The notes under the pieces were generated by a model that worked only from the letters and a program-made list of their open reading frames with translations, was not told the DNA's origin and made no database searches. Made by a program: the position numbers and the translations under genes. Below, in pieces: positions 35,267 to 50,500 of a stretch of DNA of 64,000 nt (the first letter of the stretch is position 1; every line of letters begins with the position of its first letter). This stretch comes from Nephromyces sp. MM_2019. Taxonomy: Eukaryota; Apicomplexa; Aconoidasida; Nephromycida. The stretch spans positions 1,636 through 65,635 of the forward strand of contig JADHZB010000918.1 of NCBI GenBank assembly GCA_015657535.1, read 5' to 3'.

Positions 35267-38216
35267 AGTTAGATTCATTTTTTAAGTTCAGCTTAATTTT
35301 TCTTATTATCTTAGGGCCAAAGTCATTCATATAAAGCGAGTTTTTTAATTAACATTTGCAAATTTGATAGTCCTGATTAATACTAAATATTATCAGATAA
35401 TTTTACATACATAAAACATCTTTGTATTTCAACCTACTACTAGAAAGTATTTTAAGTTTAGTTTTTTAAAATTGTAGATTTACTTTATTGTAGCTTCAAT
35501 TATTAGGCATTAATTAATTAATGAAAAATGAGTGTTGTCAAAACTTTTTTTTTTTTGAACTTTATAATTTAGTTTTGAGATATTTTTTCTGAGACTTTGT
35601 TAATAAAATGTTATAAAGCTATTTTAAATCTTCGTGGATCTTAGCAATTTAATAGATAATTTGAAACGATTATATTTTATTTCCGAATTGCTTACACAAA
35701 TTTGTAATATAAAGAAACAAAATCCACATAGATCAAATGATAAATTAAATTTTTATGAATTATTCCAATCATTAACTACTACATATAATTGTGACTTTGT
35801 TTTTTAAGTTTAATTAGATAATTGTTTAATATTAAATAAAAAATTTACAAAAGTTGTGGGTGTTAAGTAATTTTCAAGAGTTTCAATAAAAGTGAATTCT
35901 ATAATTTAAAAGATTTGAAATAGCTAAAAATTATTAGATTTAGTGCCTGAATAAATAGTTTTGACATTTAAACTCCAGCTTTTACATGTTTGTGAAATTT
36001 ATCGCTTAAAAATCTAGCTATTTATATGACATATTTCCCAATTGTGAAAATGCCTTTTAGAGGAAAGCAGTTTTTTAAGTTTTGAAATGATAAAATAAGT
36101 CAGATTTTGAAAATTTACAACTTTTTTTCAAGCTCTGTTCATGATCCTGATTTTATTCATACTAGACAAAGCTCTCGGTATGATTTTAGGCTTATAAGCG
36201 TTAAACTTCACTACAATGTTTCATATTAACATAGATCATATGAATTACAAAGTTATTCTTGATAATTTCTATAGTTTTCATTAGCCTTGTTAATATTAAA
36301 GTGCATTATTCTTAATTTTTATTTTATTTGAAATATTTTTTGTTTCGCTGTAATGAGCATTTTCTATCTTTTTACAATCTTGAGAGTCTAGGGTTCTGTT
36401 ATTTTATCAAGCTGGAAAAATGCTTTCATTGCTTGAAATAAAATAAATATAATCGTTGATATGTTAAGGTGTAGGCTTTAAGAATGAGTTAAGAAACAAA
36501 AACATGTTACTACTAGTCATTATTAGTGAATCTTCTTGGTTTTTGTAATAGTGATTATAGATTTGCTAGGAAAATAACCAACAAGTGTTCCCATAAAAAA
36601 AAAAGGAAACCTAATTGTATTTATAAACATCTTAAATACAATTATCTACAAATTTACTCAAGTGTTTATTATGTCCTAAGCAGATACATTTGTTTTAAAT
36701 TTACGCAAGTCTCTACTATGCTTTATAATTTTCAAATTTTTTATACTAGAAATAAAAAATGAAAATTTCCATGAAATAATTTTCAAGGGTTCTTGGTCAT
36801 AAACTTTAACAATATATAATTAAATTTGATAATTTTAATTTAATTTAAATGTTGTGTTTACAAATTATCTTTTGTATAGACATTTATTTATTATTTAATC
36901 GCATTCAATATAAGAAAAGGAAAAGTTTCACTTTAAACCCATTGTCAGCCCTGAGGATAGAGACTTATAAAGCTTAATTAAGGTTTCAAATCTTAGACAA
37001 AAAATTACCTTTATCTTATCAAATTGGTAAGTTTTTTATATGTTTTATTTTCTTATTCTTGAAGATGGTTTAAATAAACATAATCTAAGAAATGATTTAA
37101 TTGTGAAAAATTTCACAAAACTCGCTAAATAACTGTAATATAAATCGAGCATGGAGCCTGTTAATCTTAAAAAAAATGGTGGAAAATTATTTATTTACTT
37201 TACAAGCTATAGAACTCAAGTATACATACGATCTTAGTTTCACTCTATTTAGTAAGTTAATATTTCGAACTAAGCACTGTTTAGTATATTTTAAACTATC
37301 TAAAAAGATTAAAATTTTAAAATCAAATTTTTTGTCAAACTGTTTAGTATAGACAACTTCTTATTTAAATAAATGTGTCGAATTGTGGCAATCGCTAAAA
37401 GTTTAAGTAAAATTTATATAGTCTTAATCAATGAAACATTATATAGAAAAATTTGTTCTTTCGATTTTCCAATCTCATAAATTATTAGATATGTGCTCAA
37501 TATTGTAAATATGAAGTATCATAACTTGTTAGTATAGCAAAGTGATAGATAATGGTTTTATAATAAAATTTGTTATGCATATATTTTTTTTCCAAGCTTG
37601 TCCACTCTGTTTTTTATATAAACACTCAAGGTTACAAATATATCACACTTTTCCTGCGTAGAAAAGGTTTATTATGTAAATTTTGAAACACGATAAAAGA
37701 TAATTAAACAAGCATGGTTCAACCACCAGCACAGTTTGTTAAGTTATAAGCTTATAAAAAATATTTGGTATACATCATTTGTAAAATAAAACATATTTAC
37801 AAACTGTGTGATACTCTCGAACTAACTTATATATTTCGCTCTCTCTCTCTCACACACACACTCGATCACTTAACAGACACAATAGTTGCCACATTCACTT
37901 CTATTTACCACCTTGGTATATGTGTGATAGGCTTAAAATCAGTGCAATCTAAATACATTGTATTGTGTTAAGCCTTTATATATTCATAAATTGGTGTATC
38001 TTTTCATAGTTTTGGATAAGCTTTATTATTTTGTAAGTTTTGATTAGGTATATGTGACGTACATCTTATCTACCTTATATAAAAGACTTTATCCTATAAT
38101 TTTTATTAAACTACAGTTTTTTCCTTTTAATTTTGAAACAATGCAGCAAAATGGCAATATAATTAGAAATTTTGAAAATCAGTGTAATACATAACATTTG
38201 GGAAAATTAAGAATAT
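35267..38216. other. Long AT-rich spacer
   Basis: About 2.95 kb between the alveolin and trehalase genes, with no supported exon. Two small plus-strand open frames (36526-36762, 37765-37971) have Lys/Tyr/Ile-rich random-looking translations and no splice support. Their starts are not convincing. Confidence 0.4.
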
Positions 38217-41200
38217 ATGAGGTTGGGCCTATCAAAATCCCCATATTTTCACTATAGAATTACTCAAAATTTAATTCCCAAGAATTACAAGAGTTCTCCA
38301 GTCTCTGAAAAAAGTAGAATCCTAGGCCTAAAGAGGATGTGTACGACTGCTACATCATCAAGTAGTCTTGATATAACCCATGTGACCCTAAATACAGAAA
38401 ATTCACCATGTGGAGGTTCCTGTGATTGTAATTCCATCAATAAGAAAATGGAAGAAGATGATACCGTGACTATAGAGGACCTACTCTGTCGGGATGGGCC
38501 ATTCTTAAAAGGTAATCTATCTTATTCCTTATTAGCCCATACTATAAATAATATGATTTGATCTTAATTTTGCAAGATGACTTCTGCAGTACATATCCTG
38601 AAACACTTAATTATAACAATCCACATAATATACAAGCTTGATATTTATTCAAACTTCACATCTGGCAATATTATATGTACAAGTTCTAAGATAAGATTCG
38701 AATAGACAAAACCCAGAGATATATACATACTTATTAATACAATGGAGCTTATTGTATATCTCAGATCGCCTTAACCTAACTCGAGTTTCATTTTTATAAA
38801 CATATCTAACTGAGCATTCAATTATTTTGCATAATGATTGAGAGTGCATAATGATTAAGAGACATAAATAATTACACTAACCATAGAGCTAGCAAATTAT
38901 CTAAGGCTCAATGGGAACACAATTGTCTTTTCAGGGCACTCATAATTTATTGAATTACATACTAAAAATAATAAATCATGTGTTTTGAAAAGTTTAACAT
39001 ATAGCATTTACACAGTCCTTCAGTTTTCGGACCTTAACCAAGACAGTAAGAGTTTGCTGGATAGACCGCTTAAGGCCGCACCAAATGTGGTCTTGGAAGA
39101 ATTTTATAGGTTACCGGACCACTCATCACCAAGATTGATTGAGTTCCTAGACAAATTTTTTGATGAGCCTGGAAGTGATCTTGAACTTTGGATACCACCA
39201 GATCTACCGCTAGGTAAGAGATATTTCTTGTTTATCATCGCAAACAGCGCTTGAAATAATTAACAGAACTCTGATGCATATTTTTGATCACTTTGTACTA
39301 TTTACGACTAATGTTCACTAAGAAATTGGTGGATCAAATTGAAATTTTATTTCCTTCAGAGGACCCTTCATTTTTGAGAAGTAGTTATCTCAATCCTATT
39401 GAAACAGATACGGTACATGAGGCTATAAAAATTTTAGGATGTCTCGGTAGAAAAGTCAAACATGAAGAAGTCTATTCTAGCAACCGCAGAACTTTATTAA
39501 ACACACCTCATGGATTTATAGTCCCTGGTGGTAGATTTAGGGAAACTTATTACTGGTAAAGATCATATAAAAGCTAAAAAATTATCTTTGCTACCGATAT
39601 ATTACTCTTATTTCATCTATGCTTATTTTAAGTTATTCTTGAAATAGACAATACAATAGATGTATTTGAATTAAATATCACTCAAATAACTTTGGAATCA
39701 GGGATTCCTATTGGATCATACGAGGGTTACTAATAAGTTGTATGTACGATACAGCTAAAGGAATGCTCGAAAATTATTGTGACATGATTTCAAGATTTGG
39801 ATTCATTCCAAGTAAAATTTTTATAGATTTATAAGCTTAGTAACTACACACTGCTAAGTCACTGTTAAGGCTATTGATTAACAGTATAATGTGTCTTATT
39901 TTACGTGAGGTCAAGTATAAAATAAGATACACATCATTAAGAGCACCAATACAAAGGAATTACAATTTAGGATCATAATACTTTAGCATTTATAAATATT
40001 AAATCGAATTTATGCCAAGAACATATATATTAATTATATAAGAAACTTTACTTTGCTTTTTGATAGATGGTCTACGTAGATATTATTTGGACCGAAGTCA
40101 GCCGCCAGTATTCTCACTAATGGTTTCCAATTTTTTCCAAGCTACTCAGGATGATAAATTTCTTGAAAAAGTATATCCTTTTTTACAAAAGGAATACGAA
40201 TATTTCATGAATGTTAATAATGATCACTCAGTTTTTATAGACTTCAATTCAGGTAATAAGTGGCTTCATTCACCTGACCACAGTATCATTTGATAATATG
40301 GCTTATAAACATTATTCAATTCCAAATTAATTATTTTAGTTTTCTCTCGTCGCTAATATATTCCTAATGTTTAACCATTACGACTGTTTTTCATTTTCAA
40401 GACATAAATCTCACAGTTACAATTTTCTACTAACAATTTTATATTTCAGACTCATTTCAAGTTAAGTCTATAAGTTATGACAATTATACTGAAGATCCCG
40501 ATTTTGACCCCTCAAGGCGCTATATATTGAATAGATACAGTAGTATGCTTGGTGAACCACGCCCAGAATCATATAAAGAAGACTATGCTATTCAAAAAAC
40601 TTATATGGATGATCCAAACTATGCAAGCTATTTGATGCGATGCCTGAGAGCAGGTGGTGAATCGGTATGATTGTACTTTATCCAATTATTACTACTAATT
40701 ACTTGATCATATTGCTAAATTACATATTACTATATATAGTCATATTTATATATGAATAAGTAATACGTTTATGCACTAATCCATGGTACATAGTTAGCAT
40801 ATCTTGGAAGTATTGTTTCACATTTATCTTATGGAATTTTCTCAGTTTTTTAGTGCTCATTTTTTAATTATGATAATAGGGATGGGACTTTTCATCCAGA
40901 TGGTACAAGGTATCCGAAAAATCTAGATGGAGTCTTGAGAGTATTGATACTCTGAATATCATACCAGTTGACCTAAACACGTACTTAACATGCATGACTT
41001 AACTTTGGATCCTAGCTATATCTTTACCGCCAGTTCTACCTAATAAATCATAACTAATAAAACACAAGGAATAAATAACTATTTTGTTAGAGTTTCATCA
41101 TCTTAGAAATAATACTTGTAAAATCATTAAATCTTGCCTTTAATTTTCCTATTTCCACCCAGACTAATGTATTTGCTTGAAAAGAATTTATCCGAATGGG

Positions 41201-41332
41201 CTCTTGTGATAAACAATATACCAGACCCTCGGAAGTACGAATTACATACATTTTACAGTGATGCAGCTAAAAGAAGACAAGAGGCGATGTACGCCTTGAT
41301 GTGGGATGCTGAAATTTGTAGATGGTTATTAT

Positions 41333-41371
<39 letters not shown>

Positions 41372-42342
41372 TTTAAAATAGACTATTAAGACATTTTACT
41401 TAATATTTTCGGAGCAAAAACTAAAAATTTCTAGCTATTTTTACTTTTATTTTCCAGGTGTGACTACCTATGTAGAGAAAGATGCATTTCAGCTATTCCA
41501 AACTTAGCTTCTATTTGGCCACTATGGGCAGGTTTTACCCAAGACGAAAAAGAATTGGAAGCGGCTATAAATTTTCTTGTCCTTCATTCGGGCTTATGGA
41601 GAGAATGGGGATTAGCGGTAATACATTCGAACATTTAAGTTATTTTCACATTAATAAAATTTTGATAATTTGCACTTGATGAATTGAAACTGGCCTAACA
41701 ACCAAACAATCAAGTGTGTTGGGTTAAGAGTTCTATATTTCAATTCAATGAAATCTGCTAATATATTTTATTTCCACCCAGCCAACAGCTATAAATTCGG
41801 GCCAGCAGTGGGACCTTCCTAATGGATGGCCACCTCTAAGCCAGGTAGCATTGGAGTTCCTTTTAACTTGTAAAATTGCCGAAGGTAGAAGGTTTGGCAT
41901 ACAGATGCTGGAACGATGTCTTACTTCAGCTATTGAGGTAAAAGTTTTTCAACCCACCTATTACTTATGTTGTACTAAAAAGATATTATAAATAGTATAT
42001 ATATGGTCCACCTTTAGTCAAAACTTCGATAACAGTATATCTCAAATTAAACCTCAAACAAAAAGTATATATAATCTTAAATATCACTAACAATTTTTTA
42101 ATTGTTGTGCTTCGTTTATTTAATGACAGGGAAGAATAAACTCTGGTTGCTTCTTTGAAAAATACAGCACAGAAATATGTGGTAGCAGAGGATCTGGTGG
42201 GGAGTATGTCACACAAGTAGGATTTGGCTGGACTAATGCTGTTGTGATAGAATGGATTAAATACAAATCATTCAGATATGACTCTGAAGCGGTAAAGCAT
42301 GTTATTGAGGCAGACTTTAATTGTGAACATGCTGAAAAATAA
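38217..42342 (+). CDS. Trehalase, glycoside hydrolase family 37
   Basis: Eleven exons join in phase to 663 residues: 38217-38511, 39016-39213, 39360-39555, 39702-39811, 40067-40252, 40450-40664, 40880-40980, 41163-41324, 41458-41617, 41782-41937 and 42130-42342. Trehalase signature 1, PGGRFRETYYWDSYW, is rebuilt across the exon 3/4 junction, and signature 2, QQWDLPNGWPP, is in exon 10. Further landmarks are NGLRRYYLDRSQPP, GGESGWDFSSRW (whose Asp is the expected catalytic acid), PVDLNTLMYLLEKN, FFEKYSTE (probable catalytic base) and GGEYVTQVGFGWTN. The enzyme hydrolyses trehalose to two glucose. The N-terminal 85 residues precede the family domain and are Ser-rich without a clear signal peptide; a targeting role is possible. 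The sequence predicts an active enzyme. Intron 8 contains an (AT)n run near 41337-41366. Confidence 0.96.
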
Positions 42343-44146
42343 AGATATTACATTGTTAAAGTTATGTTTTTTATAACCATAATATTCAAATTTCCCAAAT
42401 AATGCTCGGATTTGATCTTCACTTGTTTATTACTTGTTGCTCGTTTAAATAATTGATAATTAGTTCAATTTTTCATCATATCGCGACATCTACTTTGAAT
42501 TAAGAATTTTGTTAGACAGGTTACTCAAAATGAATTGTTAGGTAAATCCCTAAAGAAAACTTTATATACCTATCTAAAAATATTTTATGTACACAGAAAA
42601 ACATTCTTTGTAAATATAATATAAAACAAATGAAAATATATTCGTAAGAGGGTATTCTTCCTATAGAATCCTCAACTCACTTAACAAGTTCATGATTTAA
42701 TTATTGATTAACAACTATATTTTATTCATATTAGCATGTAAAATCATCCATTTTTTTTAAGAACTATTTTGTCTTGATGGTTTACATAAAATTTTTTTGT
42801 AAATTTAAATAAAAAGGCCACTATTTTCATTATAAACTGTTCTTCTTTTTACTGATAATATAATCACACATACACATTGATTTTAAATGCATATGTTTTA
42901 CCATTGTATTTGATCTTTAAACGTAACTCCTGTAAACTCTAAGCTATAAATTGAATTTGATTAAATAATTAATAGTTTGGTTTTGGAACATAAGCTTAAA
43001 ACTCTATAAATTTTGAACCTTTTCACAACTTTAATGAATTTTTATGCTTCAATGATGAAGCGTTTTTGATATAACACAATCCATGCTATGATAGTTGAAT
43101 TTCTTAACAAATGAGATATTTTGACACAATCGATAACATAAATATGTATGAATTAACTATATACAAAAGAAGTTTACGCTTTTTAGCATTAAAAAGTATG
43201 ATTGACAATGTAACATTTGAATGAGATATTATGAAATAAATTTTCCATCAGCTATGTTCTTTATAATTAGATCAATTAAGTTGCATGCAGATTAATACAT
43301 ATTCAAGACTTGATATTTAATTAGGTTGACATGATGTTGCTGTTGTATGATAATAGAATTTATATTATATTAAATACATATGTTGAATAGACATATAAAT
43401 ACTTAAGCAATTAATTGCCACCCTAACCCAAAAAAAGAGTTAAAATCTCACACAACCTCGAAAAATATTCACAAATTTTATTTTTCAATTGTTTTCACAA
43501 GCACCTAATGTAATATTTAACGTTGAGCTCACACATAGGTGAGGATTACATTGCTACTTACCATGTCCTGTTTTACTAGTAGAAAGAGTGCTATTTGCTT
43601 GCTTTATACTTGTCCATGATTGTTTATTTACATACTTTACTTGTTCGCATACACATTTATATATATATTATTCACTTAGCATATACTATTTCAAACGTTA
43701 ATAAAAAAGATAATCGCACCTTATACTAAAAGTTCACAATAAGTAGTATATGTGTAATAAATTTTAACTACAACCGGAATATAATTTATATAACTAAAAT
43801 AAATATACAATCTTGTTGCATAATTGAACATTGTCTACTTACTATAAAAAAATAACACATCAATTGGTAAGAGATTTTATATCAGTGTAATCCATTTTCC
43901 TAAACTACAACACATTTATGGGTAAAGGTTAAACTATATTATAGTAATTTATTTTCTTAAGTTCTATATACATAGCATTTACACATTTTATGATATCCTT
44001 TAATTATCAAGCATGTGAAATTATAAATTTTTATAATTGAGGTTGTTTTATTAATACCACACGGTTACATCTAATTTATATCATAAAATTATAATGGGTA
44101 AATTACTTCTTTCATTCATTCACATTTGGCCTATTTTGAGTTATGG
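42343..44146. other. AT-rich spacer
   Basis: 1.8 kb between the trehalase stop and the RAP-protein start. No exon, RNA gene or tandem array could be supported. Confidence 0.4.
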
Positions 44147-47100
44147 ATGATGTGTAAGTACACTGGCCTACAAAGCTATGAGGTGGTTTCATCATCTAAA
44201 CTCATCAAATCGCCTCTTATTATTACTACTTTGCTCATCCTTATTGAATCACACAAAAGCTCTTATGCTTTCAACATATGGAAGAGCATAGATTACCCAC
44301 AAGTAGTTTTTAATGAAGTTTCTAGCAACAATTACTGCTCCACTAGAAATATTAATTATAAGTTCACTCCCGAGGCAAATCTAAAGGTGTCCCATTACTA
44401 TAGCCCTTTAGACAAGAATAACCCTGAGAAAATCTCCAGAGATTCGATCGGGAATGAATTATGCATGTATTGGAATGCCAATGGCAAATATGTTGTACCT
44501 AATATCAAATCTAATAATTTATATATACCAACTATTTCTCTACAACAAACTCCACCCGAGAATGGATCTACACTCGAGAAAAATGACATATCAAACTTAT
44601 GCTCAAAATCCAATAATAATCACTCTAGGAATAGGTCACAGAACTACTTGCTCAATAGAAAAATAATAGGAGCTCGTAATGTTTTCGAAATACTCAATAC
44701 TTTTTCAAGCTGTATGCAACAAAAGCATACGACAATTAACTTTGTCAACACAATAACTGCCTTACACCGTATAGCTAAACATAGTCGATCTCGTAGGATA
44801 GGAAAAATGCCATTTTCAAACACAAAGTCACAAGCTAGCGATGAAGATGAATTGCGAATAATTACTCAATCACTTTCTCAACCCCCTTTGAGTTCATTTA
44901 AATCAACGGAAATTTTTGAAAGATTCTATAACTGGACTCGAAAACAAGTGGTAAATGAAATTGACATGAAGCCTATACACATTGCAAATCTTGCTTGGTC
45001 CATGGCAGTCCTGAATATCAAGGATACTCAAGTTTGGTCCCATATCTTTGACAATATCCTCCTTAATAAAGGGCTTTTCAAGCCTCAAGAAATATCAATC
45101 ATTTTGTGGGCCATAGCTTCAGCAAAGATTACGGTGACTGAGGAAATTATGAATACCCTTCTCGATTCCTCAGAGAATTTCATAAAGGAACACTCGTTCA
45201 AGCCACAAGAACTATGCAATGCCCTGTGGGCATTAATTATAATGAAAATTGATAGAAATCAGCTAAATGAGAAAATAATAGATGAGGCATTAAGACTTGA
45301 AAGTTCTATGGCTCCTATTGACATATCCACACTTACTTATAGCCTATCTATTCAAGGCGAGGACACTGGATTTAAACTTTTGACCAAATTCCTTGACAGT
45401 GTTGCGTCTAGATGGTATAATCGTCTTATATCCAATAAAATCAATTTTGCTAACATGACTAGCACGTACTCTATCAAAACAAATTTTATGGCAGATCTCA
45501 CACAAATGGAATTTTATTCAGAATTGTATAGTACAAAATACATTAACTCCACTAATAATTCAAAAAATTCAGACACCCTTGAAGTAACAAAGGCAGCTAA
45601 TAGTACCGATAACAAACAATCCACAAAAATTCAGAACCCTCATCAAGAATCTTCTCTTACTTCAACTTCTAATGAGTACCCTAACGAGGCTATCTCTATG
45701 GATCAGCTAATACCTACATCAGAGCTGCATCTATATTTAAAAAATTTTCAAAACTTTATTGAATTTAAGCCACAGGATTGGTCTATATTGATTTGGAGTT
45801 GTGCAAATGGAGGATTAGGCCTCAGAAACCTACCTACCGAAGCTGTGTACCCTAAAACCAAACGCGACATGAGTAATGATAGCTTGATTAGTTTAAACGA
45901 TCCCTACAAGCCCCTCACCAAAGCTACTCCATTAATTGTCACCCTCTGTAATTTATTATACTTCCAAATGTTATGCGGAAAGATAAAATGGTCAGAATTT
46001 TCATCACAGTCCATTGCAAATCTTCTTTGGGGATTAGCAATCTTGGACTACTTCCCAGAAGAAATATTTTTTGATGCAATACGTGAAGTCTCAAGACGAG
46101 ACGACTCATTACATGGTAAGCAAGAATCCTTCATGAATAACACATTAGGCACCTTTAAAACTTTCAATTGAATTTAAGATCATGATCTAAAATCAAAATT
46201 TTCCACTATAATGAAAAACATCACTACTCTAAATGCTAAACAGAAATCCCGCGGAATAACAAACTACTAGCACCTCGCCATCGAGCACAACTTTTTCAGG
46301 CTGTTTTAGCCTATTTCCTTGCCTTGAGAAAACTCGACAACAACCAATACAATACAGATGAAGGGCAGCTTATCGCACAACTATCCAGATGCAAGTATAT
46401 ACCAGTTGATTCAAAGGTTATTTCATATATATTTGAATATCTTTTGAACCATAAATACGTTTGTTGAATCACCTTTAAGAAATAAACACTCTTGTATCAA
46501 TCTGTAGTAACAATATATATATATAATACATAAATTTGGTGACAGAAATTACAAGACTGGCAAATACAATTAGCACGTAATCAAAAGAAAGCTAGAAATA
46601 AAGAAAATTTATCGTCGACCCTTCATAACATTGTCTCTATGGATCTATCTGATTTGGATATAAAGCATACAAATGAATACTTTATAGCGGAGTCATTTAT
46701 AGTTGACATTTCTATTCCAGAGGAAAAGGTTAATCTAATTATATTCTATGTTCATATCATCCCGAATATACCTATTTAAAAGGATCACGAATTTTTTAGT
46801 TTTAATAATTATATTTTCAACATCAATAATTGAAAAGTAAATTAAATTTTGATTTTCTAGTAGCTGAACAACTTTTTTATAGCTACTATCTATTTATATT
46901 CTTCCCAAGATCAAAAGCTTAATTTTTTTTTCAGCTCATTATCGAAGTTTATGGCCCTACACATTTTTATTCACTTAACAACTCTCACGTCATAACAAGT
47001 AAGACTCTATTTAAGCAGAGGATACTTCAGGACCTTGGATGGAAGGTTGCTATAGTCCCTTTCTTTAATTATGAGAAACTTCAGAATTCATACCTTACAC

Positions 47101-47177
47101 CGGATGAACGTAAAACATTTCTAAGAAAGCTATTGAAAGATTGTATAACAAACAAGACTAATTTGAATCCAGTTTAG
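44147..47177 (+). CDS. RAP-domain protein with OPR/FAST-like helical repeats
   Basis: Four exons, 44147-46115, 46244-46416, 46546-46728 and 46935-47177, join in phase to about 855 residues. The frame is open from 44126 but the first ATG is 44147. The last exon is a RAP domain: LIIEVYGPTHFYSLNNSH, then SKTLFKQRILQDLGWKVAIV and PFFNYEKL. The middle contains helical repeats of the octotricopeptide/FAST type, for example HIANLAWSMAVL, EISIILWAIAS, ELCNALWALIIM and SIANLLWGLAIL. RAP proteins are expanded in Apicomplexa and bind organellar RNA, notably mitochondrial rRNA fragments or apicoplast transcripts. The N-terminus has a hydrophobic stretch (SPLIITTLLILIESHKS), which could be a signal for import into an organelle. 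The exact organelle cannot be decided from sequence alone. Confidence 0.9.
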
Positions 47178-47555
47178 ATATATTAACATAGTATGATATA
47201 TTTATTTTCTCCTCTTGAACAAAAATAATACTTTCAATATAAAAAATCAATAATTTTGATAAGTTTAAGGAAGCCAGTTTTTCACCAACATTCAGAATCT
47301 AACTTTATATACATATATATATATATGCATACTTATGAGAATTTCAATAATAATGTATAATAAGATTTATAATTATATATGATCTATAGACAATATCTTT
47401 ATGTATATATATGAGAATTATAATATTTGATCTGTATATTTTGTATTAGAGTATATGAGTAACAAAATAAAGAAATTAAAAAATTATTTAAAAATTTTAA
47501 AACAAAATTAAATAGTGAAGAAATATAAAAAAAAATTTAACCAAAAAAAAATTTT
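47178..47555. other. Convergent AT-rich spacer
   Basis: 378 bp between the stops of the RAP-protein gene (+) and Pescadillo (-). It contains ATATATAT runs and poly-A/T tracts, consistent with 3' flanks. No gene is seen. Confidence 0.5.
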
Positions 47556-50500
47556 TTAATTCCTTAATATTTTCCTATTTTCGATTTCTTTTCGTTTTTT
47601 AATTAGATTTTCTGACTTTGATTTCTTATCTTGTTTTCCTCGCTATAAATAATTTTTTTGAAACAAAAATTGTTTAGCATGTAAACATATATATATAAAT
47701 ATACTCAATTGTAAGTATGTTACCTCAATTCTTTCAAACAGACGACGATGAGTCTTAGTTAGTAATGCCTTCTTCATGCTGACATCTTGTTCATCTATAT
47801 CTCTGTAAAAATGAATAGAACATATCATGAATTATACAATCTGTTATGAATTCGAAAGTCCTGTAAAATTTACTTTGTTGGTTCTTCAGAGGCTTGTTTT
47901 TCAGTGTTGTTATCATCATATGTCTTAATCAAGCCAAGATTCTAAAGAATTATAATTGTGAGAAAAGATGTTATAATAAACAAATAATCTAAACAAAAAA
48001 CTGTCTATAGATAAACATATGTATATATATATAACTTCTAAAAATTTTGAGTTCAAAGGCTGAATAATAAACAAAATTACCTCTAATTCAGATTGATATT
48101 CAGAAGTGTGAATATTTTCAAGTTCCTCTGTTATCTTTTCTTGAGATTCATTTGTTTCTAAAAAGGATTATAGGTTCATATAATTAAAATAAATACATAT
48201 CATATGTGTATATATAAATTCATAAGTACATACGTGGTAAGCCAATCTTTTCAGCATCTTGTTTCTCCTTAATTATATTGTTAAGATTTTCTCGTTGTTG
48301 AGGTATATATCCCTCCTTTGTATCATCTACAAATGGAGACAAATGGGCTGGTAATACCTTACCAACCTTGAAATCCTCTATAGGTAAGAGTACACCCGTA
48401 TTAATACAGTCAAATATCCATTGGGGTTGTATATACTCTCTTTGCTTTCCTTCAATTATTTTGAAGTGTTCTAAGGGTCGATCGACGACGTGATGTGTAA
48501 TACTTGGATCATCAATGTTGAGGGGTGATCCCTCCCCTTGCCAACAGACTTTTCCACCACAACTTATAATTAGGAGAGAGACGATTTGAAGTGGTATTTC
48601 TCTATGTAGATAGAATTAAAATGAGTGGTAATTATTAATGTGTAGAATCCTATATCTTATATAATATCTATTTACCTGCTAATAAAGAAAGTTAAATTGT
48701 TGAAGAGCTTTTTTATCTTTTGATCTGTTTTGAATTTCTCCTATGTAATTGTGTAATAAATAATATATGTTATGGATGTGTGAAATAAAATAGTTACACC
48801 TACTTGAACTTGCTGTACGAGTGGGTCGGCAGTTGCAAATTCATCGCCTATATCCTGAAATAGACGCATAAAATATTAAATTTAACTATTTTATATAAAA
48901 GGTACACGAATAATGTAAATTTATATCTAGTGTAAGATGTATATAAATTTAACCAAAATGAATAATAATCTTTTAATTTACATATATATATATATATATA
49001 TGAGATAATAAATAAAAATATTTATAGGTGTGTTTGAGATAACTAATGTAGTACTTGTGAATTGCCTTCATCTATTGGATTTGGTGGAAGTTCTTCGGTA
49101 GTGTCTATGTTGAATTTTTGTAATTGTTTATAGGCCAACATACGATATCCTAGGTTCGCTAACTTTGTATCGATCGAAGCAGGATATTTTAAATTTTGTA
49201 AATTAAACAATTTGAAATTTACAAACTTCAAATGCGTACAATAAAAATCAAGGAATGAGCTCAAGACACGGAAGTCGACTTCTGCAGGTAGACTCTGAAA
49301 ATAAGTATAGTTGTATATTGATTTATTTAAAGTGTATATTATAAGCAATAAAGTATTTGTTTTAGTATTGTAATGGAAATGAATGAGGCTTGTGTGTGTA
49401 AATTTAGGGGTTTGGGTTTGTGTGTATGTCTATTGATATAGTACATAATGTTAAACATCTCCACTATATATATGCTACTTGTATATGTGTGAGCACAATT
49501 TTCAATCTACCAATATATATATATGTATATATATTTTAAGAGTGTGTATATAAATATATGGATGCGCAATTTAAAGAATGCTTGTATAATCAAGTATGGT
49601 AAGATGTAGGATATGGTGGTGTGTGTGAAATGCGTAGGCATCTTTAAGAAAAATATAAGTTGGTGGGATAAAGTGTATTGATATCTTATCTTATAGTACA
49701 TGTATTTGAGCTAAATTTGTATGAGAAATTTTACATACCTGACTGAATTGGTGAGGTACCAACCACACAATTTTTACACCTTCTATTTCAGCTTGTAAGT
49801 AATAGCCTTTTATTGATATAAAGGCTTTCTTGATTGAATTTGAACAACAGAGATAGTAATAAAAATCGTCAATTAGCTTAGTACAACGGTTAATAACAGT
49901 TGAAGAAATTCCCTTATTATTTTCAACCTTAAGAGCTGTTTATTATTGCAAAAAAAGAGAATAAAACAAATTCGTAATGTGTGTTATAAATTATATCATA
50001 TTACTGATTTAAACTGTTTGTAAACTTTCTTATGGTCAAATATATCAAAAAACAGCTATAAATAGAAATATATTTATGCAACTCAATTTGAAATCCTCAG
50101 AGGGTTATTTATAATCAATAGTAAACTTAAATGCACAGACAAACGTGATAAAATATAAAAATATTGTGCCACATGCGCTCAAAAGTATTATATACGTATA
50201 CACATTTTCTCTTATCGATACAATCTATATATACTGTAGATTAACAATGTCTGTACAAACATATAATGTACATAAAAGATATTAAATACACAGAAATACA
50301 TCAAATGCTACACATAGAATCACTGTATATACATCAGTCGCCAAATAAACAACCATTACAAATGTTTACAGTTCTTATACGCACAAATCCTACAAATGCA
50401 ACCCATACACAGACGAGCTATACACATAACTCCGCACTACATCCGCCACCTCCTCATCCTTCCTCCTACAACCCTCTATTACAAGCAAAGAGGCTGATGG

